64,000 nt of DNA from Luidia sarsii (Eukaryota > Echinodermata > Asteroidea > Paxillosida > Luidiidae). The notes under the pieces were generated by a model. The model did not search any database, had not been told where the DNA came from, and saw only the letters and a list, made by a program, of their open reading frames with translations. The stretch lies in contig OX465118.1 in the NCBI GenBank assembly GCA_949987565.1, forward strand, positions 4,430,538 to 4,494,537, read 5' to 3'. Positions 11,227 to 24,458 of the stretch are shown here, in pieces (the first letter of the stretch is position 1; each line of letters starts with the position of its first letter). The position numbers and the translations under genes are program-made.

Positions 11227-11780
11227 TTCAGATTGTTCGGAGACACCCATTTTGGCTTAATTTCCCTCATCAATTGAATGGTTTAAAGAATAATATCTTA
11301 TTAGACGCAATATTCGCCAAGTCTGAGGCAACAGTAAAGTCCTATTTCTACAAATGTCGTCAATTTCTTTTCTGGTTAGATTCTAAATGTTTTCCCCAAT
11401 TACTCCCCGTTTCAGAAGAAATTCTCGCCAGTTATCTATCTCATACAAAATCAGTTTCCAATTTAGACAGCGTTTTGGTATCAACCGCCGCCTCATTGAA
11501 ATAGTTACATTCTCTAGTTAATATGAAAAACAACCCACTTGATTCTCCGATTATTCAACACGTCATCGTTAGTGGCAGACGGGATCTACACCACCCATCG
11601 GTACAAAAGCAACCCATTTCACTTACTCAAGTTAAAGCTATTATCGATCTTTTGACAGGCCCTGAAGCTTCACTCCCAGATTTTCGCTCTGCATGTTATG
11701 TCTCTTTAAAATACGCACTCCTTTTTCGACATAATGAAATGGCCGGTAAAAAAGCGAGTCATTTATCCGAACTTCGGTTG
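11227..11780 (+). pseudogene. Tyrosine recombinase, N-terminal half
   Basis: Begins just after a T-rich tract ending TTTCAG. The first frame (to a stop at 11502) reads as the helical SAM-like DNA-binding domain (AKSEATVKSYFYKCRQFLFW). A second, in-phase segment from 11523 continues to the catalytic-arginine motif ALLFRHNEMAG near 11720. Homology stops about 11770, so the catalytic HxxR/Tyr half is missing. It is the complement of the C-terminal half at 3772-4358, but the two overlap around CYVSLK and differ at nucleotide level, so they come from two copies. Confidence 0.72.
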
Positions 11781-11846
11781 ACCGCGAAACGCGAAACACC
11801 GTTGGTAACATGTTATCATACGGAGCTCTATAAACCATGCCTGTAA

Positions 11847-12594
11847 TAAACATTACGTTATTTGTTAGAAAAACAAGTGATGTGTAAAGACTGATGGAAG
11901 TCTTCTAATCATTGCGGACGTGTGCACATACTGGACGGTATGGTCTCGCAGCATGCACAAATCACGAGGACGAGTACAATCCCACAAGGCGTTTTTTGAG
12001 TGAAGATTTGGTCACAAAACCTAATTATTTGCTTTTTTAACTCATGTGAAAACAACAAAAATACAAGTGATTAAACATTGCCTTGGAGACGGAAAACCTG
12101 GACAAACTGAAAAACCGCCCAAACTACACAGTCCGCCCCTCCACGTAATTTGGCAGCCCCCTACCGCCCTCACCCCATGAAAAATTTCCTGGCTACGCCG
12201 CTGCCAAGGATTTGTTTTTTTAACAGAAGCATTGATGTGGAACACGGTACATAAGGTCTAACGGTCCCGGTTGCGTGTGGCTTTTGTGTGATATCCTCAC
12301 GAGGATGAAGCTATTCGACAAAAGCCGCAATTAAGCCTATGGCTAGGAGATTTAATTTTCACAACCTGCTCTCACTGCACCTCCTTGCTTCCTTTGTACA
12401 AAGTTACGTAAGTATCATGTTCTTAAATTGTTACACACCACGGTCCAAGGCTCTTTTGTGCATTTTTTTGTTGGCTGTGGTGAATTATCCCTTGGACGAA
12501 GAAGGGTGGTCATCGCACTGAGGTGTTTATTTGCACGCGTTCTCAAGAGTGGGACACAGTGGAAATGATACACGGAGCTTCCGTCATTCCTCAG
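11847..12594. other. Region upstream of the CNBD2-like gene
   Basis: No supported gene. The segment 12060-12235 looks like interspersed repeat DNA rather than an exon. A 5' untranslated exon or promoter of the + strand gene may lie here, but no TATA box or initiator could be argued for. Confidence 0.35.
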
Positions 12595-15500
12595 ATTTGA
12601 AGAAGACAATCGAGACACCGGGGAAGCAAGGGGTGGCTTGATCAAGGTACGTGTTGTGTTCAGTATTCGTTGTTTCTCTCTACTTCTTTGATATTCTTAC
12701 CACGCATATTCTTTTCTATTGGGCGGGGCTGATAAATATCACTAGAAAGATTGAATGGAAAATGTTGCTATTTGGTAGGGCCTAGTTCAACCTTTTAAAG
12801 CTTTATCGTTAAATACAGTTAAAATACAGTAATTTACTGAAACCATGCTGAAACATTATGGTAAATGCTTTCTTATTTTTAAGCAGATTGACATTGATAA
12901 GGAACACCCCATCGAGCAGGCGACCCGCCAGCAGGAAAGCAACATAATTCGGATACTTGTACCATAGGCAACGACAGTCTCCACACCTCATTTATAGTTA
13001 AAACCAGATTCCTGCTTCGGATGGGACTTGTCTTGATCATGATTGGCACACTGGCTAACAGTGGGCACTCCGGCCATTGATCACTTGTCGCTAGAGATTC
13101 GATTCCCACAAAAAGATTAACGGAGGGAAATAATGATGCCAAAGGAGGTAAGATCGAGTGACAGGCATTTAACTGTCAGTATCATACAGCTACATAACAT
13201 GCATGACTGCGTCCAACAACACTTTGACATCATCTTTTGTAAGAAAGATTGATTCAATTTATTGTAGGTTTTGTGTAAGTTATACATGCACACTTGACAA
13301 AGGGTAAAAACAACTAGCGTCATACAAAAGATATCTACCCGTCGATACTATTTAATTACGTCTTGGTGTAATAGCCTAATAATATTGTCGATGTCAGTAT
13401 ATTAATCTGAAACATCTTATATGTCTCTATCGTCTCTAAGAAATATTGAATGTTTTAATTCAAAACATCTTTACCCTAATTTTTAGATAACGTTCACGCC
13501 ATACGCGTACCGCGGTACCGGCCTGTAGGCCACACCCATGAACCATTTAGCAATTCAGGATATTTGTATATTTTCTTGTCGCAAGAGAATCCGAAAGCTC
13601 ATGCCAGCTAAAACAGACTGATATACAGAGAAAGCGCGGAACGGTCTCTGACGTACCTTGTTTTGACTAAAACTACTAGTACAGTGGTTCATTTTCATCC
13701 GAGTTCGTCGTTTATTTGTTTGCGGGTTACACTTACTGAAATAATGTGGTCGGTGGGTGGGTGGCCATGGATGGATGGACGCAGGGCTAGGGATGGGTAG
13801 ACGCATTGATTGGTTGTTTTTTCTTCAGGCTAGATGGAAGTTCATCAGAGCAGTACGGATGGTCATCATGCAAATAACACTGAACAGGTAAGTTTAGTTT
13901 AAGTCATATAAAGTAGTCTTTACTTTACTGGCATCGACTGGTATATTTTGAGTTATAGTTTCTCAACTTTTGCCGCACGTGTGTTATTTGTGGCGCATCA
14001 GAGCTTCCGGCGCGATGCATGAAATACGAAATTCATTCAAAGGGAGACATAAACAAGTGAAACAAAACACTGCCAGCCAATCGTTGATCAAAACAAATTC
14101 AAAACAAGTTTACACCGATAACGTATTTTTTGTATCATTGCCATCTTCGCGGAGGTGAATCAGACAACATAGTTTGGTAATTGTTGGTTTTATAATTCCA
14201 GGGTTTGACTTTATTCCAGTAAATATGGGCGCCTGGAGTTGTCAAAGTCTCGAGTCCTTAACGACTGATTAGTTTTGCTTTACAATTACAGGCCGGTGGT
14301 TGTTCCTTTGTATCTCTGTTTTATTTGTTGTTGTCTTGTTTGAGAGAAAATCAGTGAGGACTTGACAGGACTGTATTGACACTACCGGGTGACCAAGCAA
14401 AAAAACCCCGGCTTATCCAACCAAAATCCCTGAGCCGAATACATGCATATGCGAAGTAAATAAGTAAACCAAATACATTGTATACTATGGCCTGATTCTA
14501 TGGTTTCCTAAGAAGTCTTTTAAGTACACTCCAGGCGGGTTACTACATCTACCACCTGGAAGCATGTCCTTGGTGGAGACGGTAGCCATACAAATGTTTA
14601 GTTCACCAGGTGCATGTACATGCAAGCAAACTATCTTCTAATAGGCCTATAAGCTGTTTATTTATTTACCATTATTTTTTTACAGACATGCTTAATCACA
14701 ATATATCATGCACACCACAACGGTCAACCATGGAAGACAATGCTTGTATTTCTTATCAGAACATTTTTTTTTTTCAGAGGCACAGCGGAGGTAGAAGAAG
14801 AGGACCAAGTCCTTTCCTTTAATTCACACACAGAAGGAATAGATGGGGTGACTATTGAGCAGCTCACCTTTGATAAAAAATACTTTCGGGCCAAAAGAGA
14901 GGTGCGGAAAACAAAGACAATCCTTTCAAATACCCATCATTTTTAATAAACGTTTAAAGTCACAGTAACAGCTCTTCTTGAATCCTACAAATGCCTGTAA
15001 CCTTTAGAAAAAACAAAATATATTGTTTTGTTTTACCCCCCAATGCTTTAGGCAATGCGCACTCGGCTAGGTTGTTGGGAAGTTATAATATTTGACAGAC
15101 ATTAATTATACCTTAGGCCTATATAATACACCACGGACATGGAGTTCACCAGTTCTCATCAATGTTACATCTGGGCAGCATGCCAACAATTAATATTATA
15201 GATATTTTGAATTCCATACCTTTGTTATTAATCACGTACATGTATGTAGCCCTTTCTACTTATTTGTAAAAGAATGAAGACTGAGATGTTATATTATTCA
15301 AATGTTATTTCTCAGACACGAATCACACAAGATGTCAAGCATGTTCTCGGGTTGGAGCAGGAAGAACGTAAACCAGCACAACTTCAAATGGTAAAATTGC
15401 CAACACACACTTACTGTAGCACATTCGTTGTTGAACTTGGTCACATGTAATCATCATTTTTTGATTCTGCATTATTATAATAATTATGATATAAATATAA

Positions 15501-18500
15501 TATAAATACTAATACAGACATAAATTGTTGTATGTTGTTTGTATAAAAAAAAGCCTATAGAACGAGGATGCAATGGTGGAATATTGCTACAAATGTACAC
15601 CGTTTGTGATACTAAATGTGTTTTCCCCCCCCGCAAATAAACACGTTGTTTCCCAGGCTCTTCGTGGATTGCAGTCCATCTCATCATTTGCTGAGTATCC
15701 TCTTCATATCCAGGAGAAACTTGTCAGGGTAGCATTTTTCTACAAGTGAGTTTTTTTCCACGATTATTCATCGATTTCCCTAAACGTCAGAACAGCAAAA
15801 CATGCTGTAAACTTCCTATAAATGATTAAATAAAAAATCATCCACTAACCTGCGAAACAGTCAGGCTTCCGATCTGCTTTTACAATCATGGCATTACATT
15901 ACTTAGATCCATGCTATTCCCCAACTGTTGTTCACAATGCAACTTTTTTAAACCATCTCCACGCCAACGCATTATGTCATTGCCTATACGTACAAATTGA
16001 AGCTTATTAGCTTTCAATCTTGCTGTAGTTCTTGTTTAAAGACTGCTTGGAGCTATTTATTGTCTGTACTGTATGTCATGGGTACTAATATCACCCCGTG
16101 TTTTCACCAATTCTTCTATATAATAGCATTCCTGCTAAGAGAGTGATCATTCGTGAGGGTCACACAGCAGAGATATTCTATTTTCTCATAACCGGGACTG
16201 GTAAGAATACCACTGACGAAATAAGAAAAAAGTTTAAAGTAAATCTACAAACAAAAACATCTTCAATAATGATTCTGTGTATCTCACAGTGCAATGTAAA
16301 TACTGACTCACATGCTAGATTATGATATTGTAAGTGATTTTTCAAATACACATCATTTTTCAAAAAAAAAATTATGGCTTACGAAGTTTCTTAGAATGGG
16401 CTCCCCTCATAAAGTCATGCAATTCATATTCTGTTTGTTTTAGTAAAATTCCTCACAATCCTCACAAATATTTTAATAGATAAGCATTTTTTCCTCCTAC
16501 ATTTTGTATGAGCAGCTGTAGTTACACATGTGGAGACTAATGCAATGACTGGCGAGCCCAGATCTACAGTTACACATGTGCTTAACAAGGGCGAATGCTT
16601 TGGGGAAAAAGAATTGCTACACAGCATCAAACGAACCCACACCATTACTGCAGAGGTCCCATGTGAACTCATTGCAATCGAAGTGGAGGTAAAAAAGAAA
16701 CTGCTAATGTGTTCCATGTACTTTGATTTTTTTTCTCTAAAGTTTTACATTTCTCTTTACTTGAGCTTTGTCTTATAGTTATACTGACCATAACATGTTA
16801 TGCCATGTTTATTGTTTAAAAATGACATTGGTTCCACGTATAATGTTTTACTCTCTACCGTGTTATAACAAAAAACAGAAAACAATCGTGTTTTATTGGC
16901 TTAATATGCTTTAAAGAATGGTAATTTTTGAACCCTAACCCTACCTACAATTCTAACAAAGAGTTAAGGCTATTATTCAAATGGCTTATTTTAATCTTTG
17001 AGAATTATGTTTTTTCATTTTAGCTTGTGCAAGTGGCACCACAGGATGTGCAATGGAAGGCAATGTAATACATGCTGTGCAAAACCTACATAGGTCAGCT
17101 TTCTCCTTTTCTTTTAACTTGCAGGACTTTTTTGATATGTTTATGGGAGAGGGAGATCATGGAAAAGAGATGGAACATCTGAAATTTCTCAGGTGAATCT
17201 TAATTTATTTTTTTGGTACATATCAGGATGAGTTTACTCAGCCTGCAAGTAATATACAACTTCATGGTGGCATTCTCTGGTACTGTTAGTAACTCACAAG
17301 CACCATGATGGCATTTCCTGGTACTGTTAGTAACTCACAAGCATCATGATGGCATTTCCTGGTACTGTTAGTAACTCACAAGCATCATGATGGCATTTCC
17401 TGGTACTGTTATTAACTCACAGGCATCATGATAGAATTTCCTGATACTGTTAGTAACTCACAAGCATCATGGTGGCATTCTCTGGTACTGTTAGTAACTT
17501 ACAAGCACCATGATGGCACTCCCTGGTACTGTTAGTAACCCACAAGCACCATGATGGCATTTCCTGGTACTGTTAGTAACTCACAAGCATCATTATGGCA
17601 TTTCCTGGTACTGTTAGTAACTCACAAGCACCATGATGGCATTTCCTGGTACTGTTAGTAACTCACAAGCATCATGATGGCATTTCCTGGTACTGTTAGT
17701 AACTCACAAGCACCATGATGGCATTCCCTGGTACTGTTAGTAACTCACAGGCATCATGATAGAATTTCCTGGTACTGTTAGTAACTCACACGCACCATGA
17801 TGGCATTTCCTGGTACTGTTAGTAACTCACAGGCATCATGATGGCATTCCCTGGTACTGTTATTAACTCATAAGCACCATGATGGCATTTCCTGGTACTG
17901 TTAGTAACTCACAAGCACCATGATGGCATTTCCTGGTACTATTAGTAACTCACAGGTATCATGATGGCATTTCCTGGTACTGTTAGTAACTCACAGGCAT
18001 CATGATGGCATTTCCTGGTACTGTTAGTAACTCACAAGCATCACGATGGCATTTCCTGGTACTGTTAGTAACTCACACGCACCATGATGGCTTTTCCTGG
18101 TACTGTTAGTAACTCACAAGCATCATGATGGCATTTCCTGGTACTGTTAGTACCTCACAAGCACCATGATGGCATTTCCTGATACTGTTAGTAACTCACA
18201 AGCACCATGATGGCATTTCCTGGTACTGTTAGTAACTCACAAGAACCATGATGGCATTTCCTGGTACTGTTAGTAACTCACAAGCATCATGATGGCATTC
18301 CCTGGTACTGTTAGTAACTCACAAGCATCATGATGGCATTTCCTGGTACTGTTAGTAACTCACAGGCATCATTATGGCATTTCCTGGTACTGTTAGTAAC
18401 TCACAAGCATCATGATGGCATTTCCTGGTACTGTTAGTAACTCACAGGTATCATGATGGCATTTTCTGGTACTGTTAGTAACTCACAGGCATCATTATGG

Positions 18501-21500
18501 CATTTCCTGGTACTGTTAGTAACTCACAAGCATCATGATGGCATTTCCTGGTACTGTTATTAACTCACACGCACCATGATGGCATTTCCTGGTACTGTTA
18601 TTAACTCACAGGCATTATGATGGCATTTCCTGGTACTGTTAGTAACTCACAAGCATCATGATGGCATTCCATGGTACTGTTAGTAACTCACAAGCACCAT
18701 GATGGCACTCCCTGGTACTGTTAGTAACTCACAGGCACCATGATGGCATTTCCTGGTACTGTTAGTAACTCACAAGCATCATGATGGCATTCCCTGGTAC
18801 TGTTAGTAACTCACAGGTATCATGATGGCATTTCCTGGTACTGTTAGTAACTCACAAGCATCATGATGGCATTTCCTGGTACTGTTAGTAACTCACAGGC
18901 ATCATGATGGTATTTCCTGGTACTGTTAGTAACTCACAGGCATCATGATGGCATTCCCTGGTACTGTTAGTAACTCACACGCACCATGATGGCATTTCCT
19001 GGTACTGTTAGTAACTCACAGGCATCATGATGGCATTCCCTGGTACTGTTATTAACTCACAAGCATCATGATGACATTTCCTGGTACTGTTAGTAACTCA
19101 CAAGCATCATTATGGCATTTCCTGGTACTGTTAGTAACTCACAGGTATCATGATGGCATTTCCTGGTACTGTTAGTAACTCACAGGCATCATGATGGCAT
19201 TTCCTGGTACTGTTAGTAACTCACAGGCACCATGATGGCATTTCCTGGTACTGTTAGTAACTCACAAGCACCATGATGGCATTTCCTGGTACTGTTAGTA
19301 ACTCACAAGCACCATGATGGCATTTCCTGGTACAGTTAGTAACTCACAGGCATCATGATGGCATTTCCTGGTACTGTTAGTAACTCACAAGCACCATGAT
19401 GGCATTTCCTGGTACTGTTAGTAACTCACAAGCACCATGATGGCATTTCCTGGTACTGTTAGTAACTCACAGGCATCATGATGGCATTCCCTGGTACTGT
19501 TAGTAACTCAAAAGCATGCATCATGATGGCATTTCCTGGTACTGTTATAGTAACTCACAAGCACCATGATGGAATTTCCTGATACTGTTAGTAACTCACA
19601 GGCTTCATGATGGCATTCCCTGATACTGTTAGTAACTCACAAGCATCATGATGGCATTCCCTGGTACTGTTAGTAACTCACAAGCATCATGATGGCATTT
19701 CCTGATACTGTTAGTAACTCACAGGCTTCATGATGGCATTTCCTGGTACTGTTAGTAACTCACAGGTATCATGATGGCATTCCCTGGTACTGTTAGTAAC
19801 TCACAAGCATCATGATGGCATTCCCTGGTACTGTTAGTAACTCACAAGCATCATGATGGCATTCCCTGGTACTGTTAGTAACTCACAAGCATCATGATGG
19901 CATTTCCTGATACTGTTAGTAATTCACAGGCATCATGATGGAATTCCCCGGTACTGTAAGTAACTCACAAGCATCATGATGGCATTTCCTGGTACTGTTA
20001 GTAATTCACAGGCATCATGATGGAATTCCCTGGTACTGTTAGTAACTCACAAGCATCATGATGGCATTTCCTGGTACTGTTAGTAACTCACAAGCACCAT
20101 GATGGCATTTCCTGGTACTGTTAGTAACTCACAGGCATCATGATGGAATTCCCTGGTACTGTTAGTAACTCACAAGCATCATGATGGCATTTCCTGATAC
20201 TGTTAGTAACTCACAGGCATCATGATGGCATTTCCTGGTACTGTTAGTAACTCACAAGCATCATGATGGCATTTCCTGATACTGTTAGTAACTCACAAGC
20301 ACCATGATGGCATTTCCTGGTACTGTTAGTAACTCACAAGCACCGTGATGGCATTTCCTGGTACTGTTAGTAACCCACAAGCATCATGATGGCATTTCCT
20401 GGTACTGTTAGTAACTCACAGGTATCATGATGGCATTTCCTGGTACTGTTAGTAACTCACAAGCATCATGATGGAATTCCCTGGTACTGTTAGTAACTCA
20501 CAAGCACCATGATGGCATTCCCTGGTACTGTTAGTAACTCACAGGCATCATGATGGAATTCCCTGGTACTGTTAGTAACTCACAAGCACCATGATGGAAT
20601 TCCCTGGTACTGTTAGTAACTCACAGGCATCATGATGGAATTCCCTGGTACTGTTAGTAACTCACAAGCACCATGATGGCATTTCCTGGTACTGTTAGTA
20701 ACTCACAAGCACCATGATGGCATTTCCTGGTACTATATATTAGTAACTCACAAGCATCATGATGGCATTCCAAAAACCATTTATGTTACAGCAACAAATA
20801 CAGTCCTTAGGAAGCTCACTACAATGTATTTTCTAATTGTGTTCATGCAATGAAAGTATAAAGTGCATGGTCACTAAATTAAAATGGGAACATACTGCAT
20901 TTATGTCTAATGATTTTTTATTGATTTGCTTAATGTCTTCATTTATGAAATTAGGATGCTGCCTTTTTTGAAGGGATGGCCAGTACATAAATTGAATGAC
21001 CATCCTCAGATGGGACTTTTCCACTTTTTTAAGTAAGTAGCACTTAAAAACACAGAAGGGGCTTTCACACTTAACGAAATCCCCGGGGATTTCGTTCGGG
21101 CTACGGAACAAATCCCCAGGGATAAGCTTTTCCCTAGGGATTTTTTTATCCCTGCTCGGGGGTAGGGTAGGAGAAAACCCCGGGGTTTTGCCATTTTCAC
21201 GGGGAAATTTGGTACCTGAGAGCTTCCAAATGGGTCCAGTGTGAATGGTTGCGGGGGCGTGGCAGGAGTAAAAAATCCCCGGGAATTTCCTGGGAATTTA
21301 ATCCCTGGGGATTTGCCCTGCAGTGTGAAAAGGGCTATACAATTTGAAACATGTACACTGTACAATAACTAAAATTGCCTGTAAAGTAACAATTTATTCA
21401 AACTTAATTTTCTATTATGCATGTGCTCATAGAATTGGTGCTTTTGATATTATGGATGTGCTTTTCATATTATATAAGTATGTCATTTTCACTATCTTGG

Positions 21501-24384
21501 TATTTGGGTACAAATTAAAAAAAAAAATAGCAAAGGAAGCTTTGATTGGACTGGGACTGGAACCTGAGACCGCTGGTACGAAAAAGTAGAGCTCTTGGGT
21601 TCAAGTCCCAGTCCAGTCAAAGTTTTCTTTGCCATTTTTTTTAAAATTTGTTCAACTATTTCAAACTTTATAAAACATGAATGTTTGTTCAATGACAACT
21701 GTCTAACTTCCCGGTATATATAGGTATCAGAAGCCCTTAACAAATTTTCCACTTAGCATTTGGAGTTACAAATATAAATATGTTAAACAAGAAATTAATA
21801 TACCAAAATGCACATGTACAATATATTTCTGATACACCATGCATGCCCTGTTTAAATGCTTGCACAGATTATAATACTGTATTGCTTATCAATTAATATA
21901 TAGGAAATGTCTTTTCTTCTACAAATGCAGTTAATATTATGATTATGTAATGCATACGAACCCTATTTAATTACAATAGGCGAGGTACAGTTATCACCAA
22001 GGACAGCAATAAATCTGATTGGCTCTACATCATCAAATCAGTGAGTCCAGCTATAGACTATAGTAATAGTTTGATGAACTAATGGAAACTTATATAAACA
22101 CATTTCTTTTGAACTTATATGGTTCGAATTTTAGCTATTCAGCAACTGTATGGAAAGATTAAAAACAAAATCAAAGAGGAATCTGAGGCCAAAAGATGCA
22201 AAGTTAACCTCCTTAGTGAGCTTGATGCCTTCCACTAAGGATGCCACAGTCATATTTCATTGAAATCAAGTATAAATGGTGATCAGCTTTTGAACAAATC
22301 AGGATTTAATGGGGGATATTCAGGCAGTATGCAATATGTACACAGAGTATCGAAGTACAAAATACTTGGTCTCAAATACAAGGTTTCAAGAATGTTAGAA
22401 TGGAAATATTGCGCACCTTCAGAGGAGACTTTAGTGTGATTATGAATAGTAACAGTCACTCCTTTGAGAAAACTAACGATTTTAGAACTCCATGGTGACC
22501 ATGTACATTAAATTCCTCTTTCCGAAATCTATGGCAATTTAATTTTCCCATTATTTCATTCTACTCATAGGGTTCATGCCAAGTTATTAAGGAGTTATCA
22601 GAGACAAAACCATGTCAACAGCGAAGGAATGGCACATGTCTTGATCCCGGTAGTAATGAGAAATTGGCTCCCAATGGTCTAAATGTTGGTATGTTTATGT
22701 TTATCATACATAGCATTCATGAAAATATGAATATATTTTTGTAAATTTAAAAAAGTCTTACTTTAAAGCCCCTACACAACATTGGTAAGATCGAAAAACA
22801 GAAATGTTCACAGATTTACATGAAACTTATACAGTTTGAAGATGGTTATACATGAAGTAGAAACCATGCACTGAAATATTTCTGCCTAAAATGCTGTATA
22901 TTTGGAGAAAAGAGTAAATAAATTGTTTACGTCTCACCCCTAGATCTAAACATTTTCACGAAACAAATGAAGCGGTTTTTCATTATTTTCTCGAGACTCA
23001 GTTGGTGGATTGTGCGATTTCATGCATATGTTGGATCAGACAACGTATGGATGCTAATCTTTTATCTCAACCAATGTTATGTTATCCCTTTAATAGGATA
23101 ATAATTCAGTTCAGGATAGAAAAGACACTGAAGAAGTGGACAGGTGCTAATGTGCCGTCGTTCTGAAAATTATTTTTGTGTTACTTGGCCACTGGTTAAG
23201 AATGAAAACCTGACTGAATTTGTATGCATTTGTTTCAGGACCTAGAATAGACAATCGCAGACGACGATCTACAATCAGGGAAGGGGAGCTAAACAGCATT
23301 GGATTGGCAGCCAAAATAGATGATACAAAGGTATTGTAAGAAATACCAAATGATAAAGACGCACTCGAAATGTAAACACATGCATGCACTTGTGTAATAA
23401 TGAGCACTTTGAACTTGAAGACTTCCCATTTGCTGAAATAAAAATGTCCAAATTATTGCCCTCTGATTCAATTTTATAGCAAACTATTGTAGATAGTAAT
23501 AAATTCATTCATTCTTAATTTCAGTCCCCAGATGGTGACAAGAAGGCTGTATTTGTGCAACTAGACATGTTACTGCCCAAAGATATTTTTGTGAGTACAA
23601 GTATTCTGATTACAGGTAGAAACCCCTGCCATTACAAAACACATAAGCAAACTATATCCTTGATTTTTTCCTGGATTTCCTTCCAAGGCATAAAGGGGTA
23701 AGAAATTAGAACTTTAAGGACTTGTGATTCTAAAATTACAAGAATGCATGGGTGTAGAGAAAGCGAAGGAAATACAAATGTATTGTAGAACCATCCTGTT
23801 CACAAGAGACAGGCAAAACTACCTGCTGTAGATTATATCCAACCTAATGATGTCTTATGTATAAGTGGGAAGACTGCACTCAGGATCTGCATAAGAATAC
23901 AATTATCAGATGTACACGACAAATTAGGTAGTACCACTACAGACAATAGGAGGGGCATTGCTACATGTATGATGATTGATCACAATAGCTTATAAGTAGC
24001 AAAGTCCAAAGCAATGTCCATAATGTGTATACTTCAGATCGAGGAGCAAGCACACACACTGTATATCTTATTTATAATAGACTAATTGTTACCTTACAGG
24101 GTCTACCCTTCTTGTGCTCAGACGCAGGAATTATCGATGCAAAGCAGCCAAGCCTGAGTTTGGTTAGTCGTGGTTCTGAGGTCATTATGCTTAACAAGCG
24201 ATTCTTCCTTGAAAATGCCAGCCAATTTGTGATTCGTCATCTCAAAGATATAGTGCGTCCATATCCACTCCAAGAAACGTTGCAGGAACACCTGCAGGCC
24301 CACACAGACTGGCAACACTATAAACAACAGACCCTATCTGATGTAGTCACAGGAACAAGACGCAAATCTCTCACTCAAACTTAG
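12595..24384 (+). CDS. CNBD2: CNBD2-like cyclic-nucleotide-binding protein (5' end unresolved)
   Basis: Fourteen exons join with GT-AG sites and matching phases: 12595-12646 (least certain), 13829-13887, 14778-14901, 15316-15390, 15657-15745, 16127-16200, 16516-16688, 17125-17192, 20955-21032, 21980-22040, 22571-22688, 23239-23330, 23525-23590, 24100-24384 (stop TAG). They encode about 470 residues. The first CNB fold runs from PAKRVIIREGHTAEIFYFLI through a phosphate-binding-cassette-like stretch (GECFGEKELLHSIKRTHTIT). A second begins RGTVITKDSNKSDWLYIIKS. The early FIRAVRMVIM helix and the C-terminal tail (PYPLQETLQEHLQAHTDW) fit the CNBD2 family, described in mammals as a sperm-associated cAMP-binding protein. 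The cassette lacks the canonical RAA triplet, so ligand binding is uncertain. No initiator ATG is identified; upstream exons are missing. One intron holds a 3.5-kb minisatellite. Confidence 0.8.
17261..20771. repeat. 41-bp minisatellite, about 86 copies, in a CNBD2 intron
   Basis: Tandem repeat with unit TGGCATTTCCTGGTACTGTT followed by AGTAACTCACAAGCATCATGA (41 bp). Copies differ mostly at a few fixed sites (A/G in CACAAG/CACAGG, T/C in CATCATG/CACCATG, TTTCC/TTCCC). Copies with CATCATGATG contain a 10-bp perfect palindrome. It fills the intron between exons ending 17192 and starting 20955. Since 41 is not a multiple of three, it leaves no long open frames. Confidence 0.97.
21057..21336. mobile_element. 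MITE with GGGGCTTTCACAC termini
   Basis: About 280 bp bounded by GGGGCTTTCACACTTAACG and the inverted partner CAGTGTGAAAAGGGCTA. The inside is rich in CCCCGGGGATTT-like motifs in both orientations and can fold extensively. No coding capacity. It lies in the CNBD2-like intron 25 bp after the donor of exon 20955-21032. Confidence 0.7.
21515..21640. repeat. Inverted pair of tRNA-derived SINE heads
   Basis: The right half contains a B-box-like sequence (GGGTTCAAGTCCCAGTCC) followed by AGTCAAAGTTTTCTTTGCC. The left half is its reverse complement (GGACTGGGACTGGAACC preceded by GCAAAGGAAGC). The same family occurs at 28366-28442, 28844-28911 and 47961-48052. Together the halves form a foldback of about 125 bp in an intron. 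Confidence 0.65.
22763..23093. mobile_element. MITE, TTAAAGCCC family, copy A
   Basis: Starts TTTAAAGCCCCTACACAACA and ends with the inverted partner TGTTATGTTATCCCTTTAA, about 330 bp. The copy at 29890-30240 is inverted and shares the interior (ACAGTTTGAAGATGGTTATA here). A longer relative with the same termini is at 54659-55258. Intronic and non-coding. Confidence 0.75.
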
Positions 24385-24458
24385 AAACCATCCAAAAACC
24401 AAAATGTACTTAAAATTGAAGCTTTATTGAGGAAAAAACATGTACATGTATCTTTAAT

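Noticed and set aside
13834..13887. ATG at 13834 as the start codon of the CNBD2-like gene
   Set aside because: That frame is out of phase with the next exon (14778). The other frame of the same exon is stop-free, joins in phase and reads FIRAVRMVIM, so the true start is upstream.
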